64,000 nucleotides of DNA from Dethiobacter alkaliphilus (GTDB lineage Bacteria; Bacillota; Dethiobacteria; DTU022; UBA8154), in contig JAENYV010000009.1 of the NCBI GenBank assembly GCA_016841605.1, forward strand, positions 111,497 through 175,496, written 5' to 3'. The translations under genes and the position numbers were made by a program. Of the stretch, positions 16,810-25,584 are shown in pieces. The notes beneath the pieces are model-generated. The model was not told the DNA's origin and made no database searches. It was given only the letters and a program-made list of their open reading frames with translations. The stretch's first letter is position 1; every line of letters begins with the position of its first letter.

Positions 16810-17289
16810 TTGCCGGAGCTGACTCACAATGAGATTACTCGCAAGCTGATGAATATTTTTTTTCTCTACAGGCGGTTGCACCGGCAGCAGGAAAGTCCGT
16901 TTCTTGGGATAAAACACAGTGAATTGGTCGTTATGTTTTGCATCAAGGAACATGCTGCCGATAATGATAGTGGATTAACAATCTCCGCTCTCAGTCAAAG
17001 CCTGAAAGTTACATCACCCACAATAACACAATTAATTAACAATTTGGAAAAGAATGACCTGGTCAAACGTTCCATTGATCCCGATGACAGGCGCTCTGTA
17101 CGCGTAACACTGACTGAACATGGTGCAGCGGTTGTTAAGAAAGCATCCAAAGCTTTTTTATCTTTATACAGCGGCCTGGTTGAGTATCTCGGGAAAGAAA
17201 AGAGCCTCTTGCTGCTCGAACTCCTTTCCGAAAGTATTGACTACTTCAATGAAGTAACGAAGAAACGTCAAGCCCCAAAAGAGGACTGA
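16810..17289 (+). CDS. MarR family transcriptional regulator
   Basis: 159-aa winged-helix regulator: DSGLTISALSQSLKVTSPTITQLINNLEKNDLVKRSIDPDDRRSVRV-type HTH and wing (about residues 55-105), flanked by dimerisation helices. TTG start at 16810 with AGAGGTG upstream. It ends 5 bp before a heterodimeric ABC exporter pair, so it very likely controls that operon in response to a toxic ligand. MarR control of BmrC/BmrD-like or YheI/YheH-like exporters is a familiar arrangement. Confidence 0.9.
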   Translation: MPELTHNEITRKLMNIFFLYRRLHRQQESPFLGIKHSELVVMFCIKEHAADNDSGLTISALSQSLKVTSPTITQLINNLEKNDLVKRSIDPDDRRSVRVTLTEHGAAVVKKASKAFLSLYSGLVEYLGKEKSLLLLELLSESIDYFNEVTKKRQAPKED

Positions 17290-17294
17290 AATAC

Positions 17295-19037
17295 ATGTTT
17301 AGATTATTACGTGAACTAAAACCCTTTAAGCTTTCTATAGCAGTCGCCCTTCTTTTAATTCTGATTCGCTCACTGACCGAACTCTACCTCCCTACACTGT
17401 CGGCGGATATGGTCAACATCGGGATTGTCAACGGTGATATTCAATATATCCGGCAGGTGGGCAGCCGTATGCTCATTATTACTGCAACGGGCATCCTCGC
17501 TTTTATTCTGGCCGGCTATTTATCATCCAGAGCGGCTGCGGGATTTGCCAGAATCCTGCGCGAAAATGTGTTCACCCGCGTAGAAAGTTTTTCCTTGCAC
17601 GAATTTGATCGCTTCGGAACTGCTTCTCTTGTCAACAGGACCACAAATGACATTACACAGGTTCAGAATTTTGTGCTATTTGGGCTTCGGATGATGATTA
17701 TGGCACCCATGTTGAGCATAGGCTGTCTAACTTTGGCCTTTTCCCGGGATGCAACTCTTACGCTGGTTTTTGTCGTAGTAACCCCTATTATTTTTGCAGT
17801 TATTTCCTTAATCATACGCAAAGGGTTTCCTCTTTTCAGAGCAATGCAGGCCAAGCTGGACAGGTTAAACCTTATTGTCCGCGAAGGGCTAACCGGAATT
17901 AGGGTTATTCGCGCCTTTAACAGAGATGAGTATGAAAAAGAACGTTTTAAAGATGCAAACCTCGATTATGCCGCTACGGGTCTCCGGGTTAACCGGATCA
18001 TGGGGGTAATGACGCCGCTGATAACGCTTATTATGAACTTGGCTATCATTGGTATCGTCTGGTTTGGGGGTATACGCATTGACCTCGGCTTAACGAACGT
18101 GGGAGATCTGATGGCTCTTATTCAATATTCCATGCAAGTAATGTTTTCTTTTATCGCCATCTCCAGAATATTCCTGGTTATTCCCCGTGCGACCGCTTCC
18201 GCAGCCAGGATCAATGAAGTCCTGGATACATTTCCGGAAATTAACGATATATCGGCGGAAATACAACCGGAAAGAACAGAAATGGAGACGAAACGAGGTC
18301 ATGTGGAATTTAAGGATGTCACCTTCAGTTACCCCGAAGCGGAACGCCCCGTGCTCAGCAACATCTCTTTCCGTGCCGCCCCCGGAGAGATAACGGCAAT
18401 TATTGGCAGTACCGGTTCCGGAAAATCTACTCTGGTAAGTCTGATGCTGCGCCTTTATGATGTTGATAGCGGGAGCATACTTATAGACGGTGTAGATGTG
18501 CGGGAGATGACCCAGAAAAGCTTACGCCGGCTAATTGGTTTTGTGCCCCAAAAAACCATTCTCTTCTCCGGCACGATCCTGGACAATATTCGCTATGGCA
18601 AAGAAGATGCCGGCGAAGAAGAAGTTACCCGGGCGGCCGAAACCGCTCAGGCAACCGGGTTTATCTCCGAAATGAAAGACGGATTTGCCTCTGTAATTGC
18701 CCAGGGAGGTAAAAATATCTCCGGTGGTCAGAAGCAGCGTCTTTCCATCGCCAGGGCACTCCTCAGAAAAGCACGCATTTATATTTTTGACGATAGCTTC
18801 TCCGCCCTGGACTACACAACGGAGGCGAGGCTTCGAACTGCGCTTTCGCAGGAAATGGCAAGATCTACGGTATTTATTGTCTCGCAGAGGGTCAGTACGG
18901 TCAGGAATGCAGACCGGATCATTGTCCTGGAAGAAGGCAGGGTCGCCGGTATCGGCAGCCATGCCGAGCTGACGGCCACCTGCCATGTTTACCGCGAGAT
19001 TGTTGCCTCACAACTTTCGGAGGAGGAGATTGCGTGA
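17295..19037 (+). CDS. ABC exporter subunit with degenerate site (BmrC/YheI-like)
   Basis: 580-aa half-transporter: six-helix ABC1 membrane domain (residues 1-310) then nucleotide-binding domain with Walker A GSTGSGKST, Q-loop VPQKT, signature ISGGQKQR and Walker B IYIFDDSFSALD. The residue after the Walker B Asp is Asp instead of the catalytic Glu, and the H-loop His is replaced (VSQRVST). These are the hallmarks of the non-hydrolysing subunit in heterodimeric multidrug exporters. Together with the next gene, whose signature is altered to SQGQ, the pair has one consensus and one degenerate ATP site. GTGA overlap with the partner gene. Probable role: drug or lipid efflux. Confidence 0.92.
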   Translation: MFRLLRELKPFKLSIAVALLLILIRSLTELYLPTLSADMVNIGIVNGDIQYIRQVGSRMLIITATGILAFILAGYLSSRAAAGFARILRENVFTRVESFSLHEFDRFGTASLVNRTTNDITQVQNFVLFGLRMMIMAPMLSIGCLTLAFSRDATLTLVFVVVTPIIFAVISLIIRKGFPLFRAMQAKLDRLNLIVREGLTGIRVIRAFNRDEYEKERFKDANLDYAATGLRVNRIMGVMTPLITLIMNLAIIGIVWFGGIRIDLGLTNVGDLMALIQYSMQVMFSFIAISRIFLVIPRATASAARINEVLDTFPEINDISAEIQPERTEMETKRGHVEFKDVTFSYPEAERPVLSNISFRAAPGEITAIIGSTGSGKSTLVSLMLRLYDVDSGSILIDGVDVREMTQKSLRRLIGFVPQKTILFSGTILDNIRYGKEDAGEEEVTRAAETAQATGFISEMKDGFASVIAQGGKNISGGQKQRLSIARALLRKARIYIFDDSFSALDYTTEARLRTALSQEMARSTVFIVSQRVSTVRNADRIIVLEEGRVAGIGSHAELTATCHVYREIVASQLSEEEIA

Positions 19038-20923
19038 GTATAGAGCGTAAACAGAGTAATCCCCTTCCCCAGGCAATGCCCGGCCGGGTCGGCGGCGGGC
19101 GGATAATAATGTCCATGCCGGTAGAGAAAGCGAAAAATTTCAAGGGGACCTTCATCCGGATGCTGCGGTATCTCAGACCGCACTGCTTTCTGCTGCTCAT
19201 TGTTTTTGCTGTAGCTGTTTTCGGAACAATATTTAACATCCTGGGACCAAAGATTTTAGGACAGGCGACAACAATTCTCTTTGATGGAGTTATGGATCGC
19301 TTAAGGGGTATTCCAAGTGCCGGCATTAATTTTGGGCGAATCGGACAAATACTGCTAACTTTAATGGGGATCTATCTTTTAAGTGAGGTATTCACCTATC
19401 TTAGTCAATTTATCATGATCGGCATTGTCCAAAAAATAGTCTTTACGATGCGGGATGACGTCCACAAAAAGCTTTCACGTTTACCGCTAAAATTTTTTGA
19501 TTCCCACACCCACGGCGAGATTCTGAGCAGGGTTACGAATGATATGGACTTGATCGGCAGCACGTTGGATCAAAGTCTGACACATTTAATTGCCTCCATT
19601 GTCACCGTCAGCGGCGTTTTGGCCATGATGCTGACAATTAGCCCTGTGATGACGCTGATTGTTCTTGTCACTCTCCCCCTGTCTTATCTAATAACCGCAA
19701 AAATAGCCGGATATTCGCAAAAGACATTTGCAGACCGGCAGAGAGAATTGGGCAGGCTTAACGGCCACATAGAGGAGATCTACGGAGGTCATGTCATCGT
19801 CAAATCTTTCGGCAATGAAGAAAAATCTTTACGGCGTTTTAAACAGATAAATGAAAAATTGTATGACTCCGGCTGGCGGGCTGTCTTTATTTCCGGGATC
19901 ATTATGCCCCTGATCGGTTTTGTTAACAATATAGGCTACGTGCTGGTCTGTATCATGGGAGGTATCTATGTTATACAGGGCAGGATCCTTATTGGGGATA
20001 TGCAGGCCTTTATCCAGTACTCGAAAAACTTTAGAGAACCTATTGTTCAGTTCGCCAATATTGCCAATATTATTCAGTCCACCATCGCCGCGGCGGAACG
20101 CGTCTTTGAACTGCTGGACGAGGAGGAAGAGATTGCCGACGACGCGCTAGCCCACTCTCTCTTTACACCGCAGGGCGACGTTGCCTTTGAAAATGTCAGA
20201 TTCGGCTACAGTGCAGAGATGAGCCTGATCAAGGATATGAACATCAATGTAAAAGCCGGGCAAACGGTTGCTGTTGTAGGGCCCACAGGAGCGGGAAAAA
20301 CAACCATAGTCAACCTGCTGATGCGCTTTTATGAAATTAGCGGAGGGAAAATCACCATTGACGGCATTGATATCCGGGAAATAAAGCGCGGGACACTGCG
20401 AAGTGTTTTCGGCATGGTGTTGCAGGATACCTGGCTTTTTAAAGGGACAATCAGGGAAAATATCGCCTATGGTAAGGAAGGAGCCACGGATGAAGAAATT
20501 TTCCGTGCAGCCGGGGCAGCCCACGCGGACCACTTTATCCGCACTCTGCCCGGCGGATATAATACCGTTCTCAACGAAGAAGCATCAAATATTTCCCAGG
20601 GACAAAAACAGCTGCTCACTATTGCACGCGCTATTCTCGCAGACCCGGCTATCCTGATTCTGGACGAAGCCACCAGTAATGTGGATACCCGCACGGAGTT
20701 GCTTATTCAAAAGGCGATGGCCGAACTGACAAAGGGACGAACCAGTTTTGTCATCGCACACAGGCTCTCCACTATCCGGGACGCAGATTTGATCCTGGTT
20801 ATGAATGAGGGCGGAGTGGTGGAAAAAGGCACAAATACCGAACTGCTGGCCTTAAACGGATTTTATGCGGCCCTCTACAAAAGTCAGTTCAGGACAGGAG
20901 AACTTTACCATAAGACGGGGTAA
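19034..20923 (+). CDS. ABC exporter subunit with consensus Walker site (BmrD/YheH-like)
   Basis: 629-aa half-transporter with a 40-residue N-terminal extension typical of the larger partner, six transmembrane helices, and a nucleotide-binding domain: Walker A GPTGAGKTT, signature ISQGQKQLL (degenerate), Walker B ILILDEATSNVD with catalytic Glu, H-loop IAHRLST. Its Walker motifs complement the intact signature of the upstream subunit. GTG start overlapping the upstream stop by 4 bases. Final gene of the MarR-controlled operon; a tgtccc-rich repeat region follows. Confidence 0.92.
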   Translation: MSIERKQSNPLPQAMPGRVGGGRIIMSMPVEKAKNFKGTFIRMLRYLRPHCFLLLIVFAVAVFGTIFNILGPKILGQATTILFDGVMDRLRGIPSAGINFGRIGQILLTLMGIYLLSEVFTYLSQFIMIGIVQKIVFTMRDDVHKKLSRLPLKFFDSHTHGEILSRVTNDMDLIGSTLDQSLTHLIASIVTVSGVLAMMLTISPVMTLIVLVTLPLSYLITAKIAGYSQKTFADRQRELGRLNGHIEEIYGGHVIVKSFGNEEKSLRRFKQINEKLYDSGWRAVFISGIIMPLIGFVNNIGYVLVCIMGGIYVIQGRILIGDMQAFIQYSKNFREPIVQFANIANIIQSTIAAAERVFELLDEEEEIADDALAHSLFTPQGDVAFENVRFGYSAEMSLIKDMNINVKAGQTVAVVGPTGAGKTTIVNLLMRFYEISGGKITIDGIDIREIKRGTLRSVFGMVLQDTWLFKGTIRENIAYGKEGATDEEIFRAAGAAHADHFIRTLPGGYNTVLNEEASNISQGQKQLLTIARAILADPAILILDEATSNVDTRTELLIQKAMAELTKGRTSFVIAHRLSTIRDADLILVMNEGGVVEKGTNTELLALNGFYAALYKSQFRTGELYHKTG

Positions 20924-20928
20924 AAAAG

Positions 20929-21031
20929 GCGGGACACGGGGACAGGTCCCTTGTTCCGCGAACCGCAACCGCACATTGTCCCAAAACGGGACGATGAACC
21001 TGTCCCTTTGTCCCATGTCCCTTTGTCCCAC
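20929..21031. repeat. REP-like tgtccc/gggaca repeat cluster
   Basis: About 100 bp containing many copies of GGGACA/TGTCCC on both strands, e.g. GGGGACAGGTCCC, TGTCCC-CTTTG-type steps at 21001-21030, and ACGGGACGATG. It separates the convergent ABC exporter and tyrS genes. Repeats of this composition are known as REP-like elements mobilised by RAYT transposases in other bacteria; no transposase is seen here. A shorter related sequence, gggacaggacct...gacaggacctg, occurs at about 3300-3332. Confidence 0.7.
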
Positions 21032-21032
21032 T

Positions 21033-22292
21033 TTAAGACCATTTGACCAGGAAGTAATTTTTTTTCCCTCGGCGAATAATGGTATATTTATCAAACAACC
21101 TGTCCCCTGAGGCAAGTATCCGCTGCATGTCGGTCAAGGATTCTCCGTTGAGGGATATGGCTCGGTTTTTAAGGTCTTCCCGGGCCTGCCGTTTTGAAGA
21201 GGAAGCGCCGGCTTGTACCAGTAAGTCCACAATGCCGATTTCTTTTTCCCTTTGAATGTTCACTGAAGGAACATCAGCCAACCCAGCTTCAATTTCGTCT
21301 TCCTCCAGTTCATTAATTTTTCCATAGAAAAGCGCATTGGATATTTTTTCTACTTTAGCCATAGCCTCCCTACCGTGGACCAGGGTCGTCACTTCTTTGG
21401 CTAAAACCCGTTGAGACTCCCTTCTCCCGGGATTATCTTTCACCTCTTCCTCCAGGTTAAGAATTTCGTCCCTGGTGAGGAAAGTAAAATATTTTAGAAA
21501 GCGAATGACATCTGAATCATCCGTATTAATCCAAAACTGGTAAAACTGGTAAGGCGTCGTTTTTTTAGCATCCAGCCAGATGGTTCCGGATTCCGTTTTG
21601 CCGAATTTTGTCCCGTCCGCCTTGGTGACCAGGGGAAAGGTCAGACCATATGCTTTGCCATTGTCAATTCTCCGTATCAGCTCAATCCCCGCTGTAATAT
21701 TGCCCCACTGATCGCTTCCGCCAGCCTGCATCTCACAGCCATAATCCTGGAACAGCCGTAAAAAATCATAAGACTGCAGAATCATGTAAGTAAATTCGGT
21801 AAAAGAAATACCCGCGGCCATCCTTGCTTTAACTGACTCTTTGGAAAGCATATAACTGACTGAAAAATACTTACCGATGTCACGCAAAAATTTGATTACT
21901 TCAAGATTGCCGAGCCACTGATAGTTGTTGGCCATCCTGGCCGGATTGACCGGAGCGTCAAAATCCAGAAAGCGTTCCAGCTGGAGGCGAATTTTCCCTG
22001 TCCACTCTTCAATCAAGTCTTCCGGATTCAGTCCCCTTTCGGAAGACTTGCCGCTGGGGTCACCGATCATTCCGGTGCCTCCCCCCACAAGGGCAATAGG
22101 GTTATGCCCGGCCAACTGAAATCGCCTCAGTCCGAGAATGGGCAGAAGACTTCCCACATGCAGGCTGTCCGCGGTAGGATCAAAACCGATATACAGGGTA
22201 ATTGGCGCCGTATTTAGTCTTGTCCTGAGTTCCTCCTCACCGGTCCCTTGGAAAATTAATTCCCGAAATTCCAGATCCTGAATAATATCCAT
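21033..22292 (-). CDS. tyrS: Tyrosyl-tRNA synthetase
   Basis: 419-aa class I synthetase charging tRNA-Tyr. HIGH-like HVGS at residues 45-48, tyrosine pocket YIGFDPT and QAGGSDQWGN, KMSKS-like KFGKT at 230-234, and a C-terminal S4 RNA-binding domain (SSSKRQAREDLKNRAISLNGE). ATG 22292 with AAGGAG 10 bases upstream. It lies 5 bp after a SASP gene on the same strand; no T-box leader (no AGGGTGGNACCGCG antiterminator) was seen upstream, although many Firmicutes tyrS genes have one. Confidence 0.96.
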   Translation of the reverse strand: MDIIQDLEFRELIFQGTGEEELRTRLNTAPITLYIGFDPTADSLHVGSLLPILGLRRFQLAGHNPIALVGGGTGMIGDPSGKSSERGLNPEDLIEEWTGKIRLQLERFLDFDAPVNPARMANNYQWLGNLEVIKFLRDIGKYFSVSYMLSKESVKARMAAGISFTEFTYMILQSYDFLRLFQDYGCEMQAGGSDQWGNITAGIELIRRIDNGKAYGLTFPLVTKADGTKFGKTESGTIWLDAKKTTPYQFYQFWINTDDSDVIRFLKYFTFLTRDEILNLEEEVKDNPGRRESQRVLAKEVTTLVHGREAMAKVEKISNALFYGKINELEEDEIEAGLADVPSVNIQREKEIGIVDLLVQAGASSSKRQAREDLKNRAISLNGESLTDMQRILASGDRLFDKYTIIRRGKKNYFLVKWS

Positions 22293-22297
22293 CTATT

Positions 22298-22513
22298 TCA
22301 ATCTCCTTTATTTTTCTCCAAACCTTTAAGTTTTAATTTTTTGGCGATAATTCCTCCGATTTTTCCCGTTTCTCTGGAACTTAAACTTCCCCAGCCCTTT
22401 TCATGGATATCATCCAGGAGTCCCAGTTCCGAAGCAACTTCTTCTTTTAGTTCTTGTCTCCCCGGTCTAGGGTCCACCTTTTTCTTCTTCTTTTTCTTGC
22501 TGCTATTGCTCAT
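22298..22513 (-). CDS. Small acid-soluble spore protein, alpha/beta type (SspF-like)
   Basis: 71-aa protein with a lysine-rich N-terminus and the alpha/beta SASP pattern ELKEEVASELGLLDDIHEKGWGSLSSR-type first helix, then GKIGGIIAKKLK second conserved block. These proteins coat forespore DNA and shield it from UV, so it is functionally connected with splB in this genome. ATG at 22513 behind GAAGAAGG. Directly upstream of tyrS by 5 bp, an odd pairing of a forespore-specific gene with a housekeeping one. The subclass (SspF/SspH-like) is tentative. Confidence 0.8.
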   Translation of the reverse strand: MSNSSKKKKKKKVDPRPGRQELKEEVASELGLLDDIHEKGWGSLSSRETGKIGGIIAKKLKLKGLEKNKGD

Positions 22514-22651
22514 AAAAAACCTTCTTCCCCCGGAAAGATAACCCGGAATTTTCTCTAATATTGTTACCGGGGAAACAGGTCATTATGCAAAGAGCATAGT
22601 AAAAGGGCATCTTAACGGTTTTTAAAAATATCCGTTTTCCAATGGCGCAAG

Positions 22652-23704
22652 CTAGCCTGCCAGGGCTATTTTCCCCTTATTTTCCGAGGTTAGCTCTCCA
22701 ACCACCGCAAAGCAGGAGAGACCCTTTTCACGGAGCAGTTGCTGAGCTTCTGCTGTTTTCTCGCCCGGTACAGCCATTAGGAGGCCACCGGATGTCTGGG
22801 GATCACAGAAGATATCCAGCAACAGGGGATCGATTTTCTCCGGTAAAAGCAAATTCGGCAGCAAGTATTCCCGGTTTGTCATCGCCCCTCCCGGCACCAG
22901 ACCCTGTTCCGCCAGATCAACGGTACCCTCAATAATAGGAATGGACTCCGGGAAAAAGACAACCCCACATTCGCTTTCCCGGATCATTTCAAAGGTGTGC
23001 CCCAGCAGTCCGAAACCGGTTATATCCGTACAGGTTTTCACGCCAATCTCCCGGGCTGCTTCAGCGGCGTCTTTGTTTAAAGTTGTCATCCAGTGGATAG
23101 CCTCCTCCAGGACAGAAGCAGGAACCATTTCTCCCTTTAGAGCCGTGGTAATAATTCCTGTTCCCAGAGGTTTCGTCAGGATTAATTTATCACCGGGTTT
23201 TACGCCCCCTTTGGTCAAAATGTCAGCCGGGGAGATGATCCCCGTCACAGAAAGACCGTATTTCGGCTCATTGTCATTAATTGTATGCCCACCGACAAGG
23301 AGGGCACCCGCTTCAGCAACCTTGTCAGCCCCTCCCCGCAAAATTTCCACAAGCACCTCCGTTCCCAGGAGTTTGCAGGGAAAACAGACGATATTCATTG
23401 CTGTCAGAGGCTTACCGCCCATGGCATAGACATCGCTCAGGGCATTGGCAGCTGCAATCTGTCCGTAATAATAGGGGTCATCCACTACAGGCGGAAAAAA
23501 ATCAACAGTCTGTATCAACGCCAGTTCATTATTAAGACGATAAACAGCCGCATCATCAGGTATTTCCGTACCGACCAGCAGGTTTTCGTCTCTTTGAACC
23601 GGTAAAAGCGGTACAATTCTGGCCAGGTCCCCCGGCCCTAGTTTAGCCGCTCACCCCGCGCTGGAGGACATAAGTGTCAGCCGAACTCTTTTATCCACGT
23701 GCAT
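22652..23704 (-). CDS. selD: Selenide, water dikinase SelD with in-frame UGA (Sec18)
   Basis: Makes selenophosphate from selenide and ATP, the selenium donor for Sec and 2-selenouridine. Conceptual translation from ATG 23704 gives 350 residues with UGA at 23653-23651 read as selenocysteine at position 18: AG-U-AAKLGPGDLA, exactly where other SelDs have catalytic Cys/Sec. Downstream features are standard: PDDAAVYRL, DFFPPVVDDPYYYGQIAA, GGHTIND and CTDITGFGLLGH, CDPQTSGG. A naive ORF call would miss the first 62 residues. The ATG overlaps the TGA of the thiF-like gene (TGATG) with AAGGAG 4 bases upstream, so translation is coupled. Implies this organism decodes UGA as Sec. Confidence 0.95.
23614..23653 (-). 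promoter_or_regulatory. Candidate bacterial SECIS element in selD
   Basis: The UGA (23653-23651) is followed on the minus strand by GC-rich sequence able to fold: CTAGGGCC, a G-rich loop, then GGCCAG, 10-35 bases downstream. That is the spacing used by SelB-dependent SECIS hairpins. Drawn by eye, not folded. Confidence 0.5.
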
Positions 23705-24591
23705 CAATCTCCTTTCCCGGGTTGTTTGAACAAGGGAATAGTCTCACAACTACATGATAAAGTATCAATAAAAAACAGGCAATTGCGCAGGAGCGGTTCC
23801 TTTCCCAGGAGAAGTTTCAACGCCTCCTGGACCTGCCAGGCTGCTACAATGGCAGGTGTTGTGGCAGGATTTCCCCGTTCTCTCTCCATACCTTTATCTT
23901 TTCCTTTTTCATAAAAACCATAAATAGAATCAAGCCCGGGATCATCGGGAAAAATCGTGGAGATTTGTCCGTAAAACTGGGCAATGGCACCATGAATCAT
24001 GGGTATACCCAGACTACGGCAGAATTTTTGCAGTAAAAAACGGGCCTGCAGGTTGTCCAGACAGTCAAGGACAACATGACATCCTCGCAGAATAGGCTCG
24101 GCATTTTCCGGTCCGATAAACGCATCCACTGTCACCGTCTCCACTGCGCTGTTGACCTCTTTTAGATGCACGGCTGCCTGCAGCGCTTTTCGCTGACCCA
24201 GGTTTTTTTCCGTTGAAAAAATTTGCCGGTTTAAATTGCTATCACCAAAAGAATCGCCATCCACCAGGACCAGTGTGCCGATTCCCATCCGGGCCAGCAA
24301 CTCCGCGGCGAGCCCTCCCAACCCTCCGAGTCCGATTACTGCCACCCGAGAATTAAGAAGGGATATCTGTCCCCCGGTTCCGTCTGTCGATCCCAGACTG
24401 CGCTGGTAACGCTCGGGGATAATCTCATTTTCCAGGGCTAAAATTTCCACCTCTTTGAGGGAAACAGAAAATTGTCCGGCAATTTCCTCAGCCGCCCGCA
24501 AAGAAAGCTTTAAATACGGGATAGCTGCCGGGGAAAGTTCCTCCTCAGCCGATTTTCGGAGAGCTTCCGTTATCTCCGCAATATTATCCAC
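23704..24591 (-). CDS. ThiF/MoeB/HesA-like E1 adenylyltransferase linked to selD
   Basis: 295-aa adenylyltransferase. An N-terminal helical extension (to about residue 75) is followed by the ThiF core: nucleotide loop VIGLGGLGG, LVDGDSFGDSNLNRQI, DCLDNLQAR and PAIVAAWQVQEALKLL. Such enzymes adenylate a ubiquitin-like C-terminal Gly-Gly for sulfur transfer. The paired CxxC zinc ligands of MoeB/ThiF are reduced to a single CSC near the C-terminus. GTG 24591 is chosen because AAAAGGAG lies 10 bases upstream; longer in-frame starts lack a site. It overlaps selD by one base, and a promoter at 24693-24721 drives both, suggesting a sulfur/selenium-handling role (inference). Confidence 0.8.
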   Translation of the reverse strand: MDNIAEITEALRKSAEEELSPAAIPYLKLSLRAAEEIAGQFSVSLKEVEILALENEIIPERYQRSLGSTDGTGGQISLLNSRVAVIGLGGLGGLAAELLARMGIGTLVLVDGDSFGDSNLNRQIFSTEKNLGQRKALQAAVHLKEVNSAVETVTVDAFIGPENAEPILRGCHVVLDCLDNLQARFLLQKFCRSLGIPMIHGAIAQFYGQISTIFPDDPGLDSIYGFYEKGKDKGMERERGNPATTPAIVAAWQVQEALKLLLGKEPLLRNCLFFIDTLSCSCETIPLFKQPGKGD

Positions 24592-24675
24592 TTCGTCAAC
24601 ACTCCTTTTTGCAAGCGACAAAGGCGGGCGCCTTTTAAGGGCTAAGAGACGGGCAATTGAAAAAGACCCGGCCCG

Positions 24676-24721
24676 GATAACTTTGTACAGTTATCTTAGC
24701 ACAGGTCCGGTTTGCAGACAA
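24676..24721 (-). promoter_or_regulatory. Promoter and leader hairpin of thiF-selD
   Basis: Minus strand TTGTCT (24721-24716), 17-base spacer, TAAGAT (24698-24693). A perfect 7-bp hairpin GATAACT-GTACAA-AGTTATC (24695-24676) starts at the -10 and covers the predicted transcript start, followed by a GC block and TCTTTTT, so a leader control is possible. Confidence 0.55.
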
Positions 24722-24747
24722 GAAAAGGGCTGGGAAAATTATTCTTT

Positions 24748-25515
24748 TTATCCCTCGTTGATTGCACTCAATTCGTCAACCAGCAAAGGAAGAATCTCTT
24801 CCGCTTTACCTTCTAAAAAAATATCCGTTACGGAATCGGTCAAGACAGTTTCCTCGGGATTAATCTCAATAATACAAGCTCCATTTTTCTGGGCTAGAAA
24901 GGGAAGACCGGCAGCCGGTTCCACCAGTCCTGAAGTTCCGATAACAAGCATTACTTCGCATTGCTGAGCATCAACGTGGGCCTGCAGCAGTGCTGCAGTG
25001 GGAATGGATTCACCAAAAAAAACAGCATCCGGTTTTAACAGGCCTCTGCAAACAGGGCAAAAAGGCGGTAACGAGTCGAGAGAAATTTCCACGGACGGGT
25101 AAAGGGCCTTGCATTCCAGGCAGATCATGCGGCGGGTATTGCCATGAAACTCTATTACCACCTTGTTTCCGGCTTCCTGGTGTAAACCGTCCACATTCTG
25201 CGTAATAATACTTGAGAGAAAACCCATGTCTTCCATTCTTGCCAGGGAAAAGTGAGCTACATTGGGAAGCGCTTTTTCTACCACTTCCTGGATCTCTTTC
25301 AGGACAGCCCACGATTTGGCGGGATGCTCCAAAAAATAGTTAATATCAGCTACTATTGGGTCATGCTTTTCCCAAAGTCCTCCTCTCCCCCGAAAAGGCA
25401 TAATACCACAGGCCACCGAAATACCTGCCCCCGTCAATGCCGTTATTTTTTTGGCGGAAGAGATCCTTTTAACTGCCTCTCTTCTCTTTTCTACCTGTTT
25501 ATTAATTCCCTCCAT
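24748..25515 (-). CDS. Sir2-family NAD-dependent protein deacylase
   Basis: 255-aa sirtuin that removes acyl groups from lysines using NAD+. Visible: NAD loop GAGISVACGIMPFRG, ITQNVDGLHQEAG, catalytic His in EFHGN, zinc ligands CLEC and CPVC, IGTSGLVEPAAGLP, and IIEINPEET. The second motif is CGIMPFRG instead of the common SGIPTFRG/D, a mild variation. ATG start behind GGAGGGACG. It belongs to a run of minus-strand genes (rsfS upstream, thiF-selD downstream with their own promoter). Confidence 0.93.
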   Translation of the reverse strand: MEGINKQVEKRREAVKRISSAKKITALTGAGISVACGIMPFRGRGGLWEKHDPIVADINYFLEHPAKSWAVLKEIQEVVEKALPNVAHFSLARMEDMGFLSSIITQNVDGLHQEAGNKVVIEFHGNTRRMICLECKALYPSVEISLDSLPPFCPVCRGLLKPDAVFFGESIPTAALLQAHVDAQQCEVMLVIGTSGLVEPAAGLPFLAQKNGACIIEINPEETVLTDSVTDIFLEGKAEEILPLLVDELSAINEG

Positions 25516-25584
25516 TTATTAAACGTCCCTCCATTTTAGGGCTTCTTTAAAAAAAGAACACAACCAGCTACAAACCCCGGTATA

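Noticed and set aside
22514-22651. T-box leader for tyrS
   Set aside because: The AGGGTGGNACCGCG antiterminator core and specifier arms are absent.
24622-24747. Possible tRNA-Sec or riboswitch before thiF-selD
   Set aside because: The region contains a promoter and a 7-bp hairpin but no cloverleaf or TψC-like sequence.
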